Source: Xanthoparmelia taractica (Eukaryota > Ascomycota > Lecanoromycetes > Lecanorales > Parmeliaceae). From it: DNA of 64,000 bases. This document shows, piece by piece, positions 47,991 to 59,055 of this stretch. Location of the stretch: positions 1 through 64,000 of the forward strand of contig JANQBS010000184.1 of assembly GCA_033085395.1 (NCBI GenBank). The letters run 5' to 3'. A model generated the notes under the pieces. That model did no database searches. It was not told the DNA's origin and saw nothing but the letters and a program-made list of their open reading frames with translations. Every line of letters begins with the position of its first letter. Position 1 is the stretch's first letter. The translations under genes and the position numbers were made by a program.

Positions 47991-48388
47991 TGCCTTGCAT
48001 TTGCCTACGGCGAATGCTCATAGTAAGGTATCTAGAGAGATCGTGTTTGGGGAATGATAAAGCGCGAAAGAGGGTTTAATAGATTTGGGCGGGGATGGTA
48101 GGGCTGACGCAAGACAACACGAGCCCCACCAAAAAGGCCGAAAAGTCACCTTACATGCGGCCTCTACTCCTCTTAAAGCAGGTACACACGAATCCCCTTG
48201 TCATTTTTATCAGACGAATACCTTAGGTACTACATTTACGTCTTAAGACCCCTATTCGAAGGCAATCGATTGCACTTCACGGTCCAGTTCCCAATAGAGG
48301 TCTTCTCTCCAACCCCACTTTGTTAAAAGGCTTCTTTCGCCCGTCTACTCCTCTCTGGTATTCGAAAAACAATAGAGACGCACCCAGC
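47991..48388. promoter_or_regulatory. Shared upstream region of GPI10 and the aminotransferase gene
   Basis: About 400 bases between two divergent start codons. No specific site could be identified. Confidence 0.5.
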
Positions 48389-50096
48389 ATGGCACCGGCG
48401 GCGTCTCTTGGGAAAAAGAATCATGCAGATGGCATTACCACCAACGGAACCACATTGAAAGCAACCGCGCCCTCATTCCACCCAACAGGAACCCCAGATC
48501 CCTCCCAATATCACGCAACTTCGACGGACGAAGCCATAAAGAGTGAACGCACCCATGCCGCCCACAACTACCATCCTCTTCCTATCGTCTTCTCCAGAGC
48601 TGCAGGCTGTTCTGTCTGGGATCCTGAGGGCAAAGAGTATGTATGACCTTGCGAGCCAGCTTCCTAACCAAATGCCAAAATGCGACTGGCGAAAGACCTA
48701 TTGAATAGCCAAAAGCTGATCTGATTTCTGAAATCAAGACATTGGCCTAAAGAATCCTGCTGACTTTCAGACGCGTAGGTATCTTGACTTTCTTTCGGCT
48801 TATGGTGCTGTCAACCAAGGCCACTGCCATCCCGAATTGGTCAAAGCTCTGATTGAACAGGCATCAAGGCTGACGCTGAGTTCGCGGGCCTTTTATAACG
48901 ATGTGTTCCCTAAGTTTGCCCAATTCGTTACCAAATTCTTCGGGTTCGACATGGTCTTACCAATGAACACCGGTGCCGAAGCTGTCGAGACAGCCGTAAA
49001 GATCGCAAGAAAATGGGGATACAAGACTAAAGGCATTCCACAAAATGAAGCTTTGGTCTTGAGTGTAACGGAGAATTTTCATGGCAGGACAGTAAGCGAT
49101 CATTACAGTCTTTTGAAACAATCGTGAGTACTCATAAACCTCTAACAGTTCTCCGCAATCTCCATGTCCACTGATCCCGAATCTCGAGAGAACTATGGCC
49201 CTTTGGTGCCCAATCTTGGCTCTCGTTGTCCCAAGACAGGTAAGGATCTCCGGTATAATGACATTGATGGACTCAAATCTGCATTTTCGGCACACGGGCC
49301 TAAAATCGCAGCCTTTCTGGTTGAGCCTATCCAAGGTGAAGCAGGGATCGTTGTGCCCGCCGACAACTACCTTAAGGAAGTTCGAGCCCTCTGTGACAAG
49401 TACAACGTGCTCATGATCTGTGATGAGATTCAGAGTGGTATTGCAAGGACTGGCAAACTGTTATGCCATGAGTGGAGCGGTATCAAGCCTGACTTGGTGC
49501 TTTTGGGCAAGGCAATCTCCGGGGGAATGTACCCTGTATCATGTGTACTGGGCTCGAGAGATGTTATGTTGACGATAGAGCCTGGCACCCATGGATCAAC
49601 ATACGGCGGGAATCCGCTTGGCTGTGCTGTCGCTATTCGAGCATTGGAATTGGTCAGAGACGAGGACATGGTCAGCCGTGCCCAAGTGTTGGGTGAAGTG
49701 TTCCGCAACGGTATTGAGAAGCTCAACAACCCAATGATAAAGACAGTCCGCGGCAAAGGTCTCTTCAATGCTGTGGTCATCGACGAGACGAAAACAGGGG
49801 GTCATAGTGCCTGGGATCTGTGCATGTTGATGAAGGAGAAAGGGTTATTGGTGGGCAGAGCTCTGAAGATTGCCCATGTCAAGAAGAGTGGAGATGCTGA
49901 TGAACTGAAGGCGAAACCGACGCATCAGAATATCATTCGCCTCACCCCTCCACTTGTCATCACCGAAGAAGAGATTCAGAAAGCGTTGGAGATTATCGAG
50001 GACGCAATGAAGGAGCTTCCGTCTTTGAAGGGAGCGAAGGAGGACGAGGTGATTCCTGAACCAGAAAAACATGTCAAGATTACGGTGGAAAATTGA
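48389..50096 (+). CDS. CAR2: Ornithine aminotransferase (class III PLP enzyme)
   Basis: Converts ornithine and 2-oxoglutarate to glutamate semialdehyde and glutamate in arginine catabolism, in the cytosol in fungi. Exons 48389-48636, 48779-49091 and 49149-50096 give 502 residues. Intron 1 (142 bases) has GTATGT and GCGTAG borders and restores GKEYLDFLSAYGAVNQGHCH; intron 2 restores NFHGRTFSAISMSTDPESR. Class III features are MNTGAEAVETAVKIARKWGY, the cofactor region ICDEIQSGIARTGK and the PLP lysine in LLGKAISGGMYPVSCVLG, then GTHGSTYGGNPLGCAVA. ATG 48389 is the first in frame; an upstream open stretch has no ATG. The N-terminal 40 residues are low complexity, and an acidic tail (EDEVIPEPEKHVK) extends the C-terminus. 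Confidence 0.96.
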
Positions 50097-51136
50097 TCGT
50101 ATGCGGCGGGATGGACAGAAAATGCCTCATTGCCAAGGGATTACTTTGGAATTTGACTCTTTTGATGGACGTCCGTTGACGGAAGACTGCGAGCTGGTTT
50201 GGAGAGAGCAGTGGAGAGGGAGCAACACTTTTGCATAATGATACCGAGTAAAGCGCGTATGTAATAACATAGTGATCTTGTGCCAAGCTCGCCAGACGCG
50301 TCGAGGTCTCGATTGGCTTTAGCGCAGTATTTAGCGTCTTGGAGATGGAAATAAAACCACAACCTGCGTTTTCAATTTTCTTTTCCTTCCTCATCAAAAA
50401 GCAACGGAACTAGCCACGACCATTGTTCAGCCACTTTGGACTCTACAGCAATGTGTTGCCATGTGACTTCGCGTTACAGTGGTTCTGGAGATCAAATAAA
50501 AGCCTGGATAAATAGGAAGTTTCCTTCTCGTTGAGTCTTTTTTATTAAGGGCGATGGGAAGGGAATGTCGATAGATGGGCCACATGCTTTCAGCTTTCAA
50601 ACCTGCTATTACTCGCCATATGTCTGTTCAATGCGTTCGTTGTCAATGGATCAAGACAAATTGCGGGTTGGCTGGGTCAATCTGTTGCTTTCATATAATT
50701 TTTTTCGCTTGCGGACTTGGGTCCATTAGGAGCCAGCCGTTCTCGGGAATGAGTACAGCTAGGTTTCTATTCTCAATATGTTCGAAAACAGGCAATCTCT
50801 GTTTCATTCCTGCTCTGACCAACTAGCCTGAACGGTGTGTTTGTTGTGATGTTTTCGTGCCTGGCATTCCTCGCTTGGGGGAAATCCAAAATATGCAATT
50901 AAAGCACGTCTCCCAGCCTTCACTTATAATTCGACTGCCGTTTCGAGTCAACTATCAGCTTTGCTCTCGTACACTCTTTACCCTGCATCTGTCAGTCTTG
51001 TCCGTCTTCGCTGCAAAACTATTTAGCTTTCTTACAGTCACTCTTTTCTCGCCTTCCAGCTACATCCAAAGTCATCACTCGTTCATCGCATCTTAATAGC
51101 TCTTCCGACTGGCTACTTAAGATTCTGATAATCGCT
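50097..51136. other. Intergenic
   Basis: About 1 kb before the Pro/Ala-rich surface protein. The last 200 bases are C/T-rich, as in strong fungal promoters. No gene-like frame. Confidence 0.5.
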
Positions 51137-52000
51137 ATGAAGCAGACATCTATCGCTGCCGCCTTTTTGGCGGTTGGTGCTACTGCGCAGAACTCGACGT
51201 CAACAAAGACTCAATATTACAACACTTGCTCGCTCACCGCTGCGGGTGTCGTGACGGCCACCAGCACTGATACCTGGTGCCCGCCATGCGAGGCAGCGAG
51301 TATGACGAGTTTCGCAGGCGGATCCCTCACGACGTACATTACCACCTTCAAACAGGTTTGCCCCACCGATGCTGCCCGTCTGGAGGACGCAACCTACACC
51401 GTCACCGAGCCCTGCCCAAGCACAGGTCTTGCACGAGATTCTAGCTATATGCCACAAGGGTTCACTGTATCCACTGTGTCATGCTCTGCCTGCGAATCAG
51501 GAAAGTCACAATACGCCCAGACCACGCCCGGCCCAGCTCTGGCTTCCGCCCTCGCCACTCCAGCACCAGCTCCCGCCGTTCCAACTCCTGCAGCGGCAGC
51601 TGGAAATGCCGCACCATCTGCTCCTGCTGGTGGTTCCCCAGCTGCTCCTGGTGCTCCTGGTGCTCCAGCTGCTCCCGCTGCTCCTGCTGGCTCTCCAGCT
51701 GGCTCTCCAGCTGCTCCCGTCGGTGCCGCCTCGCCTGCCAACGCTGAAAATGCCGCCGCAGCCCCTGGTGCTGCTTCTCCAGCGGGCAACGGCGCCGCGG
51801 CTCCTGCTGGATCGCCGGCCGGAGTCCCTGCACCTTACCCGCTCCCATCTCAGGCTGGCCAGGTCGCCGCGGCGAGTGGCGCGCCGGCCTCCAACAGCAC
51901 TGTTCCCTTCACGGGTACAGGGAACATAATTTCGGTCGGCATCTCATCCTTCATAACAGCATTGGCGACCCTCATTACTGGGTTCGCTTTCGTACTATGA
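51137..52000 (+). CDS. Pro/Ala-rich GPI-anchored cell-wall protein
   Basis: One exon, 287 residues. The signal peptide MKQTSIAAAFLAVGATAQ is followed by a Cys-bearing N-terminal region of about 110 residues: YYNTCSLTAAGVV, WCPPCEAASM, TTYITTFKQVCP, YTVTEPCPSTG and VSTVSCSACES. A long Ala/Pro/Gly/Ser stalk (about residues 140-250) is built from short imperfect repeats such as GAPGAPAAPAAPAGSPAGSP, expected to be O-mannosylated and extended. The tail after SNSTVPFTGTGN ends ISSFITALATLITGFAFVL, a GPI-attachment signal. The pattern recalls fungal wall proteins with TYITTYxQVC and TVTxPC motifs (family knowledge, no function assigned). The C/T-rich promoter fits strong expression. Confidence 0.85.
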   Translation: MKQTSIAAAFLAVGATAQNSTSTKTQYYNTCSLTAAGVVTATSTDTWCPPCEAASMTSFAGGSLTTYITTFKQVCPTDAARLEDATYTVTEPCPSTGLARDSSYMPQGFTVSTVSCSACESGKSQYAQTTPGPALASALATPAPAPAVPTPAAAAGNAAPSAPAGGSPAAPGAPGAPAAPAAPAGSPAGSPAAPVGAASPANAENAAAAPGAASPAGNGAAAPAGSPAGVPAPYPLPSQAGQVAAASGAPASNSTVPFTGTGNIISVGISSFITALATLITGFAFVL

Positions 52001-52530
52001 TCAGCACTAAGAAGGATCAACAATTGCTTCCCGTTTCTGATTCAGGTATGCTCAGTAAAGCGTTCTTTCTCATTAACACACGCTAAACTCTTTACCCAGG
52101 CGTTCATTGGATGTGTCACTCTTGTATTCGATTGAAGTATTTGTTACCACCGTGGAAGCTGGACTGAAAGGACTTCATTTACGTGGGATGATACTCAGAT
52201 GTTATCATAATTATCAATACTATTATCTAAAGCCCTTTTCGTTTCGACCTATCTGGTTTCTGTGCTCATGGAATCTTATGTCTGTCAAACAGTGCTTTGT
52301 TGTTCATGCATAGTGACTCAACAAAGACTACGTGGAAACAAGATCAGATCTTTGTTTCTGATCCCGCAAGTCTTTGTTCATCTATTGTTGGTAACACTCT
52401 TTCTTTATGACTGCCCAAGCCACATCCCTCTTTCTTTCTCAACCTCTCTCAAACAACTCAACCAGCTTGCGCGCAATCCTATCATCATTGATTTACTCAC
52501 ACAGAAAGTTCAAGTTCGCAAAACATCATC
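52001..52530. other. Intergenic
   Basis: The 3' flank of the wall-protein gene and promoter of the next gene, C/T-rich toward 52500. A frame at 52262-52723 overlaps the next start in another frame. Confidence 0.5.
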
Positions 52531-54763
52531 ATGGCGCCTGGTGCGTCCTCCACGAACGATGGCATCCGGGAATTCTACGCTCCACGAATCACGGAACCCT
52601 CCAAAACACAGCAACGACAACCGATGCCGCGGGTCGAGCATCAAAAACACCAGAGGCCAATCCAACTCCACAAATCTCATGGCTCCGCAAATCGTGCCGA
52701 ATATGACGACAGTGATCAAGTAGAAGTCGGCTGTCTTGGGGAGATCAAGAACTATAAGGCCGGAGACGAGTTCGTTCTTCTATGGAAGTGGGTAGATAAC
52801 TTCATGGACAAACGGCGAGCTAAGAAAGAATCCAGCAAGTCACAGAGCGCCAACAAGCCAACTTCACGACAACCTAAGCCAACACCACCTTCATCACATG
52901 AGGCCCGCCAAGTTCCCAGGCCAGCCGCCGCACCGTCACAAGGAGCAGTGAGAAGACAGGCTACAGATAGAGAAGACTTACGTGAGTACAAGGCTCAACG
53001 TCATACCCCGTGGGGCGAGCTTATATATTTATACCAAAATTGGAAGGATCAACAAGCTAAGAAGAAAGCAGATCAAGCAAGACAGGGAAAGCGCGAGGAG
53101 AGCTCCAAGAGGCATGCCAACGAGCGTAGGGCCGAGCCAACCCGTGGTTACTCACCAAAACGACGCGAACTCTCTCAGACCACCCCGCAGCCACCAGATC
53201 GAGACCATGCAGCCGACTTCCAGCCAGGTCTAGCAAGGAGGCCAATTCCTGTCCACAACAAAAAGAGAGGTGAGGTACAGAAACATACCGTCAAGATCAC
53301 TCAGCTGCCTCCAATACATAACAGCATTCATCTCCAGCACACCCCATCGAACAACTATCGCGCCGAGCCTGCTCGTGGCCAAAAGAATAACTCAACTCGC
53401 GATACACGCTTTTCCGACTTCCTCCACCAGGGGCGTAACCCTCCCTCACGCGAAACGTACGCCGTCCCCAATGAAGACGACAAGATAATACCCAACAATC
53501 GCTTTTCATCCATCCTAGATCCCGCAAAAGCGATCAAGAAAGCCAAAGAAGCCGAAAACGCGAAAGGCCCCAAGTGTTACATATGTTCGTCCATGAACTG
53601 CCCGGGCGGCTACCGTGACAATATAACTAACCTTTGGCTTTGTGCAGCCTGCCAGCAAAAGGAGAACCGTGGCCCAACTCAATGTAGCTATTGCGGAACA
53701 CCCAACTCTCCTAATACCAAGTATGCCGATAATGGACTGTGGCTTTGCACAAACGTAAGTCACTCTTGAGAATCTTCCTACCCTTTCACTCCCCAGGTTT
53801 TTATCTACGTATGAGAATGCTGACTTAGAAATGTGCCAGTGCCGAAACCCGGCTACGCCAAAGGAGCTGCCGCCGTCGCCAAAGCTGTCTCGCAAAGCGA
53901 CAACAAAGCCGAACGTGTACTGTGAATGTGACAGTCCGTGTCCTCCCATTGAGAACTTCGATAACAGGAGTTCAATGTGCCCATCCTGCGAAAGGCGGCT
54001 AACCCCATTCCCAGTCATTAATACCAACTCGGCCTTGGCGCTCAACGAACGTAACTCTCATGCTTCCCTCCGTAGCTACGGCGTGCCCATATCAGAGTAC
54101 GACAGCGATCACCTCTACTCCGACGATTCATACGAGACTCGAGAAACCACCCCTCCAGCACAAAAGCCAATAGGGCTTGGCATCACGTTCCAAGACCCGG
54201 AAGAAGAGGAAGAGGAGGAGGCATTCCGGCCCACGCCCCCACTCAAAGACAGCAATTACTTCCAAGAGTCCCCAATCCTACCAGCCATGGACTACAGCCA
54301 ATCCTACCTCCGCCAACCAGGCACCAAGCACCCATACGCACCGTCACCCGCCCCAATAAAAAAAATGGCCTCCATCACCTTTGCCCAAGAACCCCCCAAA
54401 GCCAAACTCTCCACCAAAACCCCCAAGACCACCCAACCCCATCCGCAAAAGCAGCGCTTCAACCCAACCACCTATCCCTACCCGTCCCCACCTGGCTCCC
54501 CAACAACCCTTCACAAACCGAGACCCGCCAGCAGCGTCTATATAATCGACGAGCCGCCCACCAACGACTTCCCCTACCCGCCTCCCCCGATCCCGCAGCA
54601 GTTTGCAAGCAGGCCGATGAGGTCTAGCTCCGCAAATCCCAATGCCCGCACGGAGGAGCCCGTGAGCGTGGATGGTGAGAGGAATCTGGGGCTCAATAGA
54701 CGGTCGTCGTGGTATGATTTCTGGAAGCCTGTTTTTGACCGGACAGGGGAGAAGAGTCCTTGA
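52531..54763 (+). CDS. Disordered protein with repeated Cys-pair (zinc-ribbon-like) units, unknown function
   Basis: Two exons, 52531-53754 and 53840-54763, give 715 residues. Two similar W-containing blocks occur near residues 78-105 (FVLLWKWVDNFMDKRRAKKE) and 160-185 (GELIYLYQNWKDQQAKKKAD). Around residues 350-470 are Cys pairs in repeated units: CYIC ... LWLCAAC, then CSYC ... LWLCTNC, then CECDSPC ... CPSC. In units 1 and 2 the inner spacing is 18 and 17 residues and both carry the LWLC core, so they look like internal duplicates; the intron (85 bases, GTAAGT ... CCAG) falls inside unit 2. The C-terminal 240 residues are Pro/Ser-rich with an acidic EEEEEEE-like run and end RRSSWYDFWKPVFDRTGEK. 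A decayed copy of this gene's end lies at 57603. No named family is recognised; zinc binding is inferred. Confidence 0.72.
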
Positions 54764-55119
54764 ATAAGAAGAAGATGTGGGGAGACTTTAGGAATTAATT
54801 GGTTATAGCCCGGATTAATGATAGGTTGGATATATGTATGTGATAATAGTGAACACGTGAGTAAAAATGATGTACACACTAAGACTTCAAGGATCCTTTG
54901 TGTTAAAGTCGTATCTAATATTCTTGGTCCAGGTTGCAAGTCAGCGTGTTATAACTAGTGAGGATCGGTTAGCGGGGATCGGTGTTCAAGGACTTTTGTC
55001 GCCCATTGACGCTCTTCAACTTCTTATCGCTTCTCCCTTCTCCCTTCTTGGCGCTACTATATTTATTAATTCATAGTTAGCCAACTATTGCAAGTGCTCC
55101 AATTGTTGTCTTCATAGTC
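54764..55119. other. Intergenic
   Basis: The 3' flank of the Cys-pair gene, part of which is duplicated downstream (see 57603-57835). Upstream of the next start nothing else is visible. Confidence 0.5.
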
Positions 55120-57084
55120 ATGGCTGAGAAGTCGAAGTTGCGTGCTGAATCTACCGTGGTGCCAAGTTCCAAGTCAGAAAGTACTGCTCTCACACTCCTG
55201 ATCCATCATTCTAGGAATCAAGACTAACAAATTGGGCAGGCAAGAGTCTCGATCAAGGTGATACTCCTGCTGTTGATATCGCCAGTAAGGCTTTGGAGAC
55301 GACTTCCACGACATCAGAAACCTCACCTAAGGATCGAGTATCTCCGACTTTATCTAGCTCCTGCTCCAACACTTTGGATCCTGCTCTTGCAGCAGAACCT
55401 ATACCCTCTTCGACCAAGGATCTAGCACCTTCAACTTCATCCATGTCCGATTCTAACTCATTCGATCCTGCGGCCTCAGCCATAATGGATACTCCACAAA
55501 CGACACCTGAGGAACAAACGTCCTCCTCAGTCAAAAGCCGAGTGTCTTTGACACCATCTAGCTCTACTGTATGCCCGAAAGAGCTCGCTGACTCTGAACA
55601 AAAACAACCAAATGACGCCTGTGTCTCTCAAGAACATGCTCAAAATCGTACCTCTGATGATAGGAATGATGGGATTCTTACTAATCTGAAAAATGAACTC
55701 ATTAACAATATCGACGAGTGGCAACTTTTGTCTTATAGTCTAGACGCTGTTGACCGAGGAAAACAAATTCGAGTCATCGATGGTACAAATATGTTGTACA
55801 TAATTCGTCCGGACCTTCACATCTTTGGATATTCCCAAGACGAAACCGCCCCAGATACATTTTTCCGTGTACTAAAAATACGCCAGATCTACAAAAGTTA
55901 ATGAGAAGAAGGCTCGTATGGCTAAACAGAACACTCCGTACGCAAAGGATCCGTTACTTTACGAGCATTGCTTTTTCATTCTAGGTAGACTCGCGGCGCA
56001 TCTTAAACCAAACGCGGAAAGGTTTGAAGATCCAATACGCGATCTGCAACAGCTCGTCGGTCTAAACGTATCGACAAAACCGAGATCGCTCTGGCTGATT
56101 TACGATTACACTACGATCAAAACAGCTGATGATTACTTGTGTCTCGGAGAACCCGAAAGAGATATCGCCTTCTGTCAAGATTCCATCCCTGATACGTCGG
56201 AGGAATTCTTTTACAACAATACGAGCGAGGCTAGCATCTGCAATTTCCTCGGATACGACTTCGACGTGGGACTTATATGTGAGGACATCGAGACTTGGGA
56301 CTTAGATCGAGGTCTCAAGGTCGCTACAGTCAAGGAGTCCTTAGGCAAAACCCGCCAGCGAGTGGGTAAGAGGTTGTACTTCAGAGGTCAGATGCCACCC
56401 CCAGACTTGGTGGCTAGCTTCCCGTGGAAGCCGGACCCATGGTCACGGCAAAAGGAGTTGTCGGAGCTGGAACCACCGTTGGAGCAGAATCCTTCGCCGG
56501 AACGAGAATCATCGTCTGAGCAGAAGTCATCCCTGGAGGTGGAGGCTTCTTTGGGGCAAGAGGAGTCGCAGGGGCTGGAAACGTCGTTGGAGCAGAAGTC
56601 TTTGCCGGAGCGAGAAACACCATTGGAGCGGGATTCTTCGCTGAAGATACCTCGAATCCATGCGGTAGAAGGGAAGAACCTTCAGGATCGCATTCACAGC
56701 TATCTCTTGGACATGAGCCGTGGCCTCGAAGATTTCAAGCGGCAAATTGACGATCATGTTCATACACAGGACTCTAGTCATGATGAACCTTCCCCTCACC
56801 TGAGAGCTGATGAAAAAATGCTACAGATTCGTGTCCGCCTCTCGAGCCTCCAGGACGAATTGCGCACCTTTATTCATCTCCTGGAGGCTGTCGACGAGGG
56901 GGCTGTTGAGAAGGACGCCGGGAAAGACGCTGCTGAGAAAGAAGTTGCCAAGGAAGAGCTTCTCGAGAAGGATGAGGCGTCCATCGGTGGCGTACACGAC
57001 CGCTCTGCAGCACATGTGAATCCTGAGGCGATCGAAGGGAAGGCTTTTGGGCAGGAGTATGGCAAGCAGCTACCGCGCAATTGA
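55120..57084 (+). CDS. Unknown protein, apparently split by a +1/-1 frameshift
   Basis: Exon 1 is 55120-55180 and the second part starts at 55240 after a 59-base intron (acceptor GGGCAG, CTAAC-type branch). The first frame stops at 55901 after FFRVLKIRQIYKS; the second frame is open from before 55918 to 57084. If one base is dropped in the A run near 55894, the two read through as IRQIYK then VNEKKARMAKQNTPYAKD, which looks like one continuous helical domain. An intron (donor GTACTA at about 55868, acceptor AAACAG at about 55928) also joins them but removes that helix. The N-terminal 110 residues are Ser/Thr/Pro-rich; the ordered part runs DEWQLLSYSLDAVDRGKQIR through LLYEHCFFILGRLAAHL to GKRLYFRGQMPPPDLVASFPW. 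Then come Glu/Ser-rich repeats (SLEQKSLPERETPLERD) and a coiled coil. The gene may be intact with an intron, a pseudogene, or a sequencing error. Confidence 0.55.
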
Positions 57085-58529
57085 TTGCCAAGCCTACTCG
57101 TAACAAGTTGCGTTACATGGTATCACCTGGCGTGCGGAGCTTTCGCCTGGCAGTTTGGAAATTGTAGGGCCGACTCCACGGATGTCTAAGCTACCTTGAG
57201 GGCAAGTAATGAAAATACCTAGGTAACTCGTTGGTGATTGGTCGACTGGCTTGTAACCAAGGCCACTCGGCTCAATTCTCCCTAAAATACCATTAGAATC
57301 ATCACACCTTAACTCAGTCCCCAATGCTCTTTTTAATCGTCGTCATCTCTTATCAATCCTGGTGGTCCTCGTATGTCGAATGCGAATTCCATCTGTCTTT
57401 CATGCGGTCGTTTTTCCTTAAGCAAACATGGATATCCTTGCTTGGTTAGCGATTATGTACCTTATGTTTGCGTGCTGAAAGACTTTTCCCAATTAAGAGA
57501 ATGCGAACATGATCTTTCGTACTGGTTGTTCTCTTTAAAATAATGGTTCAGCTGAATTGTTCAGTTTCTAGAGGGTCTGCGGTTAAAAGATATAGAATCA
57601 GTACTCCGGTATGATTTTGGGAGCCGGTTTTTGAGCGTATTTGGGGTTTTGGGGGGGGGCAAGAGTCCTTGGATAGGGAGGACATGTGGGGTGAGTGAGT
57701 GTTTGGACGCAGATAGGAGTGATTCGTATGCATGCATGTGAGGGATTTTTGGACACATTTCTGCCGTTGATCATTTTTGCACACATCGAGACTTCAAATA
57801 TCCTGTGAGACTGGTATCTGATATTCCTGGTTCATCGATTACTTGGTAAGGATGCGTCTCCTCTATGAATGTTCATTGGTACCCTCTAGGAATAGTCCTA
57901 ATAACCCCCCCCAACCCCAGTCTTACCGGGCTCCTCTGCACCTATGGTTCGGGGTCCAGTGCCGCAGGTAAGCCTTAAGTCAGGAAGACAGCCCGTCGTT
58001 GTGAGCGCTAAAGGGTTAAATCAAGGCTTTGTGGTTGGTGCTGAGGCATTACAGCGTCATTGAACATTGAAAGGTGCATAATGCTTGCACTGCTCCCCAT
58101 GTCTGCCACCACACTTGCAAAATTGACTCATGGAAAAATACTCAAGAGAGTCGTCGAGGTTTGTAACCGAGCAAGAAGACGTCGAAGTACATCTACACAC
58201 ACAGGGGGGCCTTGGAATACTTCGCTTCCGCCACAGCCGGCATAGAGATACATGGATGATACAGCGCATATCTTGCACCTATCAACCTCAAGGAGCGCGA
58301 GGCTGCCCTCCATGAGCGGGCATCATCGGTCAGAATCGTTCTCATTGGACGCACATAAGCAAGTGCTCAGCCTTGCCAGGCCTCAGTTCCATGGAACCCC
58401 TCCATTCTCTCTTGCACAACTCTTCTTTCAATAGGTATTCCGCACCCATCTGCCACTTTTCCTAAGAATCCGATCTCACACTGGTCATACTAAAGCCTTT
58501 GGTTCAAAACCAGCCTCAATCTTCTCACC
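57085..58529. other. Intergenic with a decayed gene-tail copy
   Basis: Contains the duplicated segment at 57603-57835 and a 56-codon frame at 57373 with CLSC, too weak to call. A G run and C-rich tracts are present near 57650 and 57905. Upstream of 58530 is ordinary promoter-like sequence. Confidence 0.5.
57603..57835 (+). repeat. Degenerate second copy of the 3' end and flank of the 52531-54763 gene
   Basis: Collinear similarity to about 54705-54940: GGTATGATTT followed by GTTTTTGA, then AAGAGTCCTTG with a shared GATAGG/ATAAG context, GATGTGGGG, GTATGCATG/GTATGTATG, GACTTCAA with ATCC, and GTATCT(A/G)ATATTC(T/C)TGGT(C/T)CA. In this copy the reading frame of the parent tail is broken by substitutions and indels, so it is a fossil, not a gene. 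Confidence 0.75.
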
Positions 58530-58772
58530 ATGCATCTCACGAAACTCATCCCTCTCGCTACCATCATTTCCACCGTCCTAGCCGGCCCCGCCGCCTACGG
58601 CGTCTGTCAAGCCGGTTGCGCAGGTGTTGCTGCGGCATGCTACGCAGCTGCTGGGGCTGTAATGGGCGTGACGTATGGGGCCGCTGCCACTCCGGCGGTG
58701 CTGGCCTGTAATACAGCTTACGGCACCTGCCAAGCTGCATGCTGGGCTGCTTTGGTTGCGCCTACTGTTTGA
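58530..58772 (+). CDS. Small secreted Cys/Ala-rich protein (zygote-specific-like family)
   Basis: One exon, 80 residues. The signal peptide MHLTKLIPLATIISTVLAGP leads to a mature peptide of about 60 residues with six Cys: VCQAGCAGVAAACYAAAGAV, then LACNTAYGTCQAACWAALV. The Cys pattern C-x3-C-x6-C ... C-x6-C-x3-C is nearly palindromic. It matches a family of tiny Ala/Gly/Cys-rich proteins found in many fungi and some algae, sometimes named zygote-specific protein (from memory). Function unknown; in fungi such genes are often among small secreted proteins. The start is clear because no other ATG gives a signal peptide. Confidence 0.85.
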   Translation: MHLTKLIPLATIISTVLAGPAAYGVCQAGCAGVAAACYAAAGAVMGVTYGAAATPAVLACNTAYGTCQAACWAALVAPTV

Positions 58773-59055
58773 ACATAGCATCAAAAGGATGGCAAGGTAC
58801 GGTATTTCGAAGTTGAGGAGAAGCCTCGTCTGACTGAGCCTTAGGTTCCGGCGGGTTGTGGAGGGTGCAAATTTTTTAATGACTGCGAAATGAATTTCTC
58901 ATCTGTTCTCTGCAAAGGGTTCGTCGGCAGTGTCGATGGTGTAGGATGGTGAAGGTCCTCATGGTCAGACATGAAAGCGAGGGAGCTCTAGCTGGTTTAA
59001 GTCAGGAGTTAGGAATTTGCAAGGGCTGCATTCGGTATTCCCGAAGCAGAGCAGT

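Noticed and set aside
51445..51848. Two long minus-strand frames opposite the Pro/Ala-rich gene
   Set aside because: They mirror the GC-rich repeats of the plus-strand stalk; the plus strand has signal peptide, Cys region and GPI tail.
57373..57543. 56-codon frame with CLSCG
   Set aside because: Too short and without a partner exon; it lies beside a decayed duplication and may be part of it.
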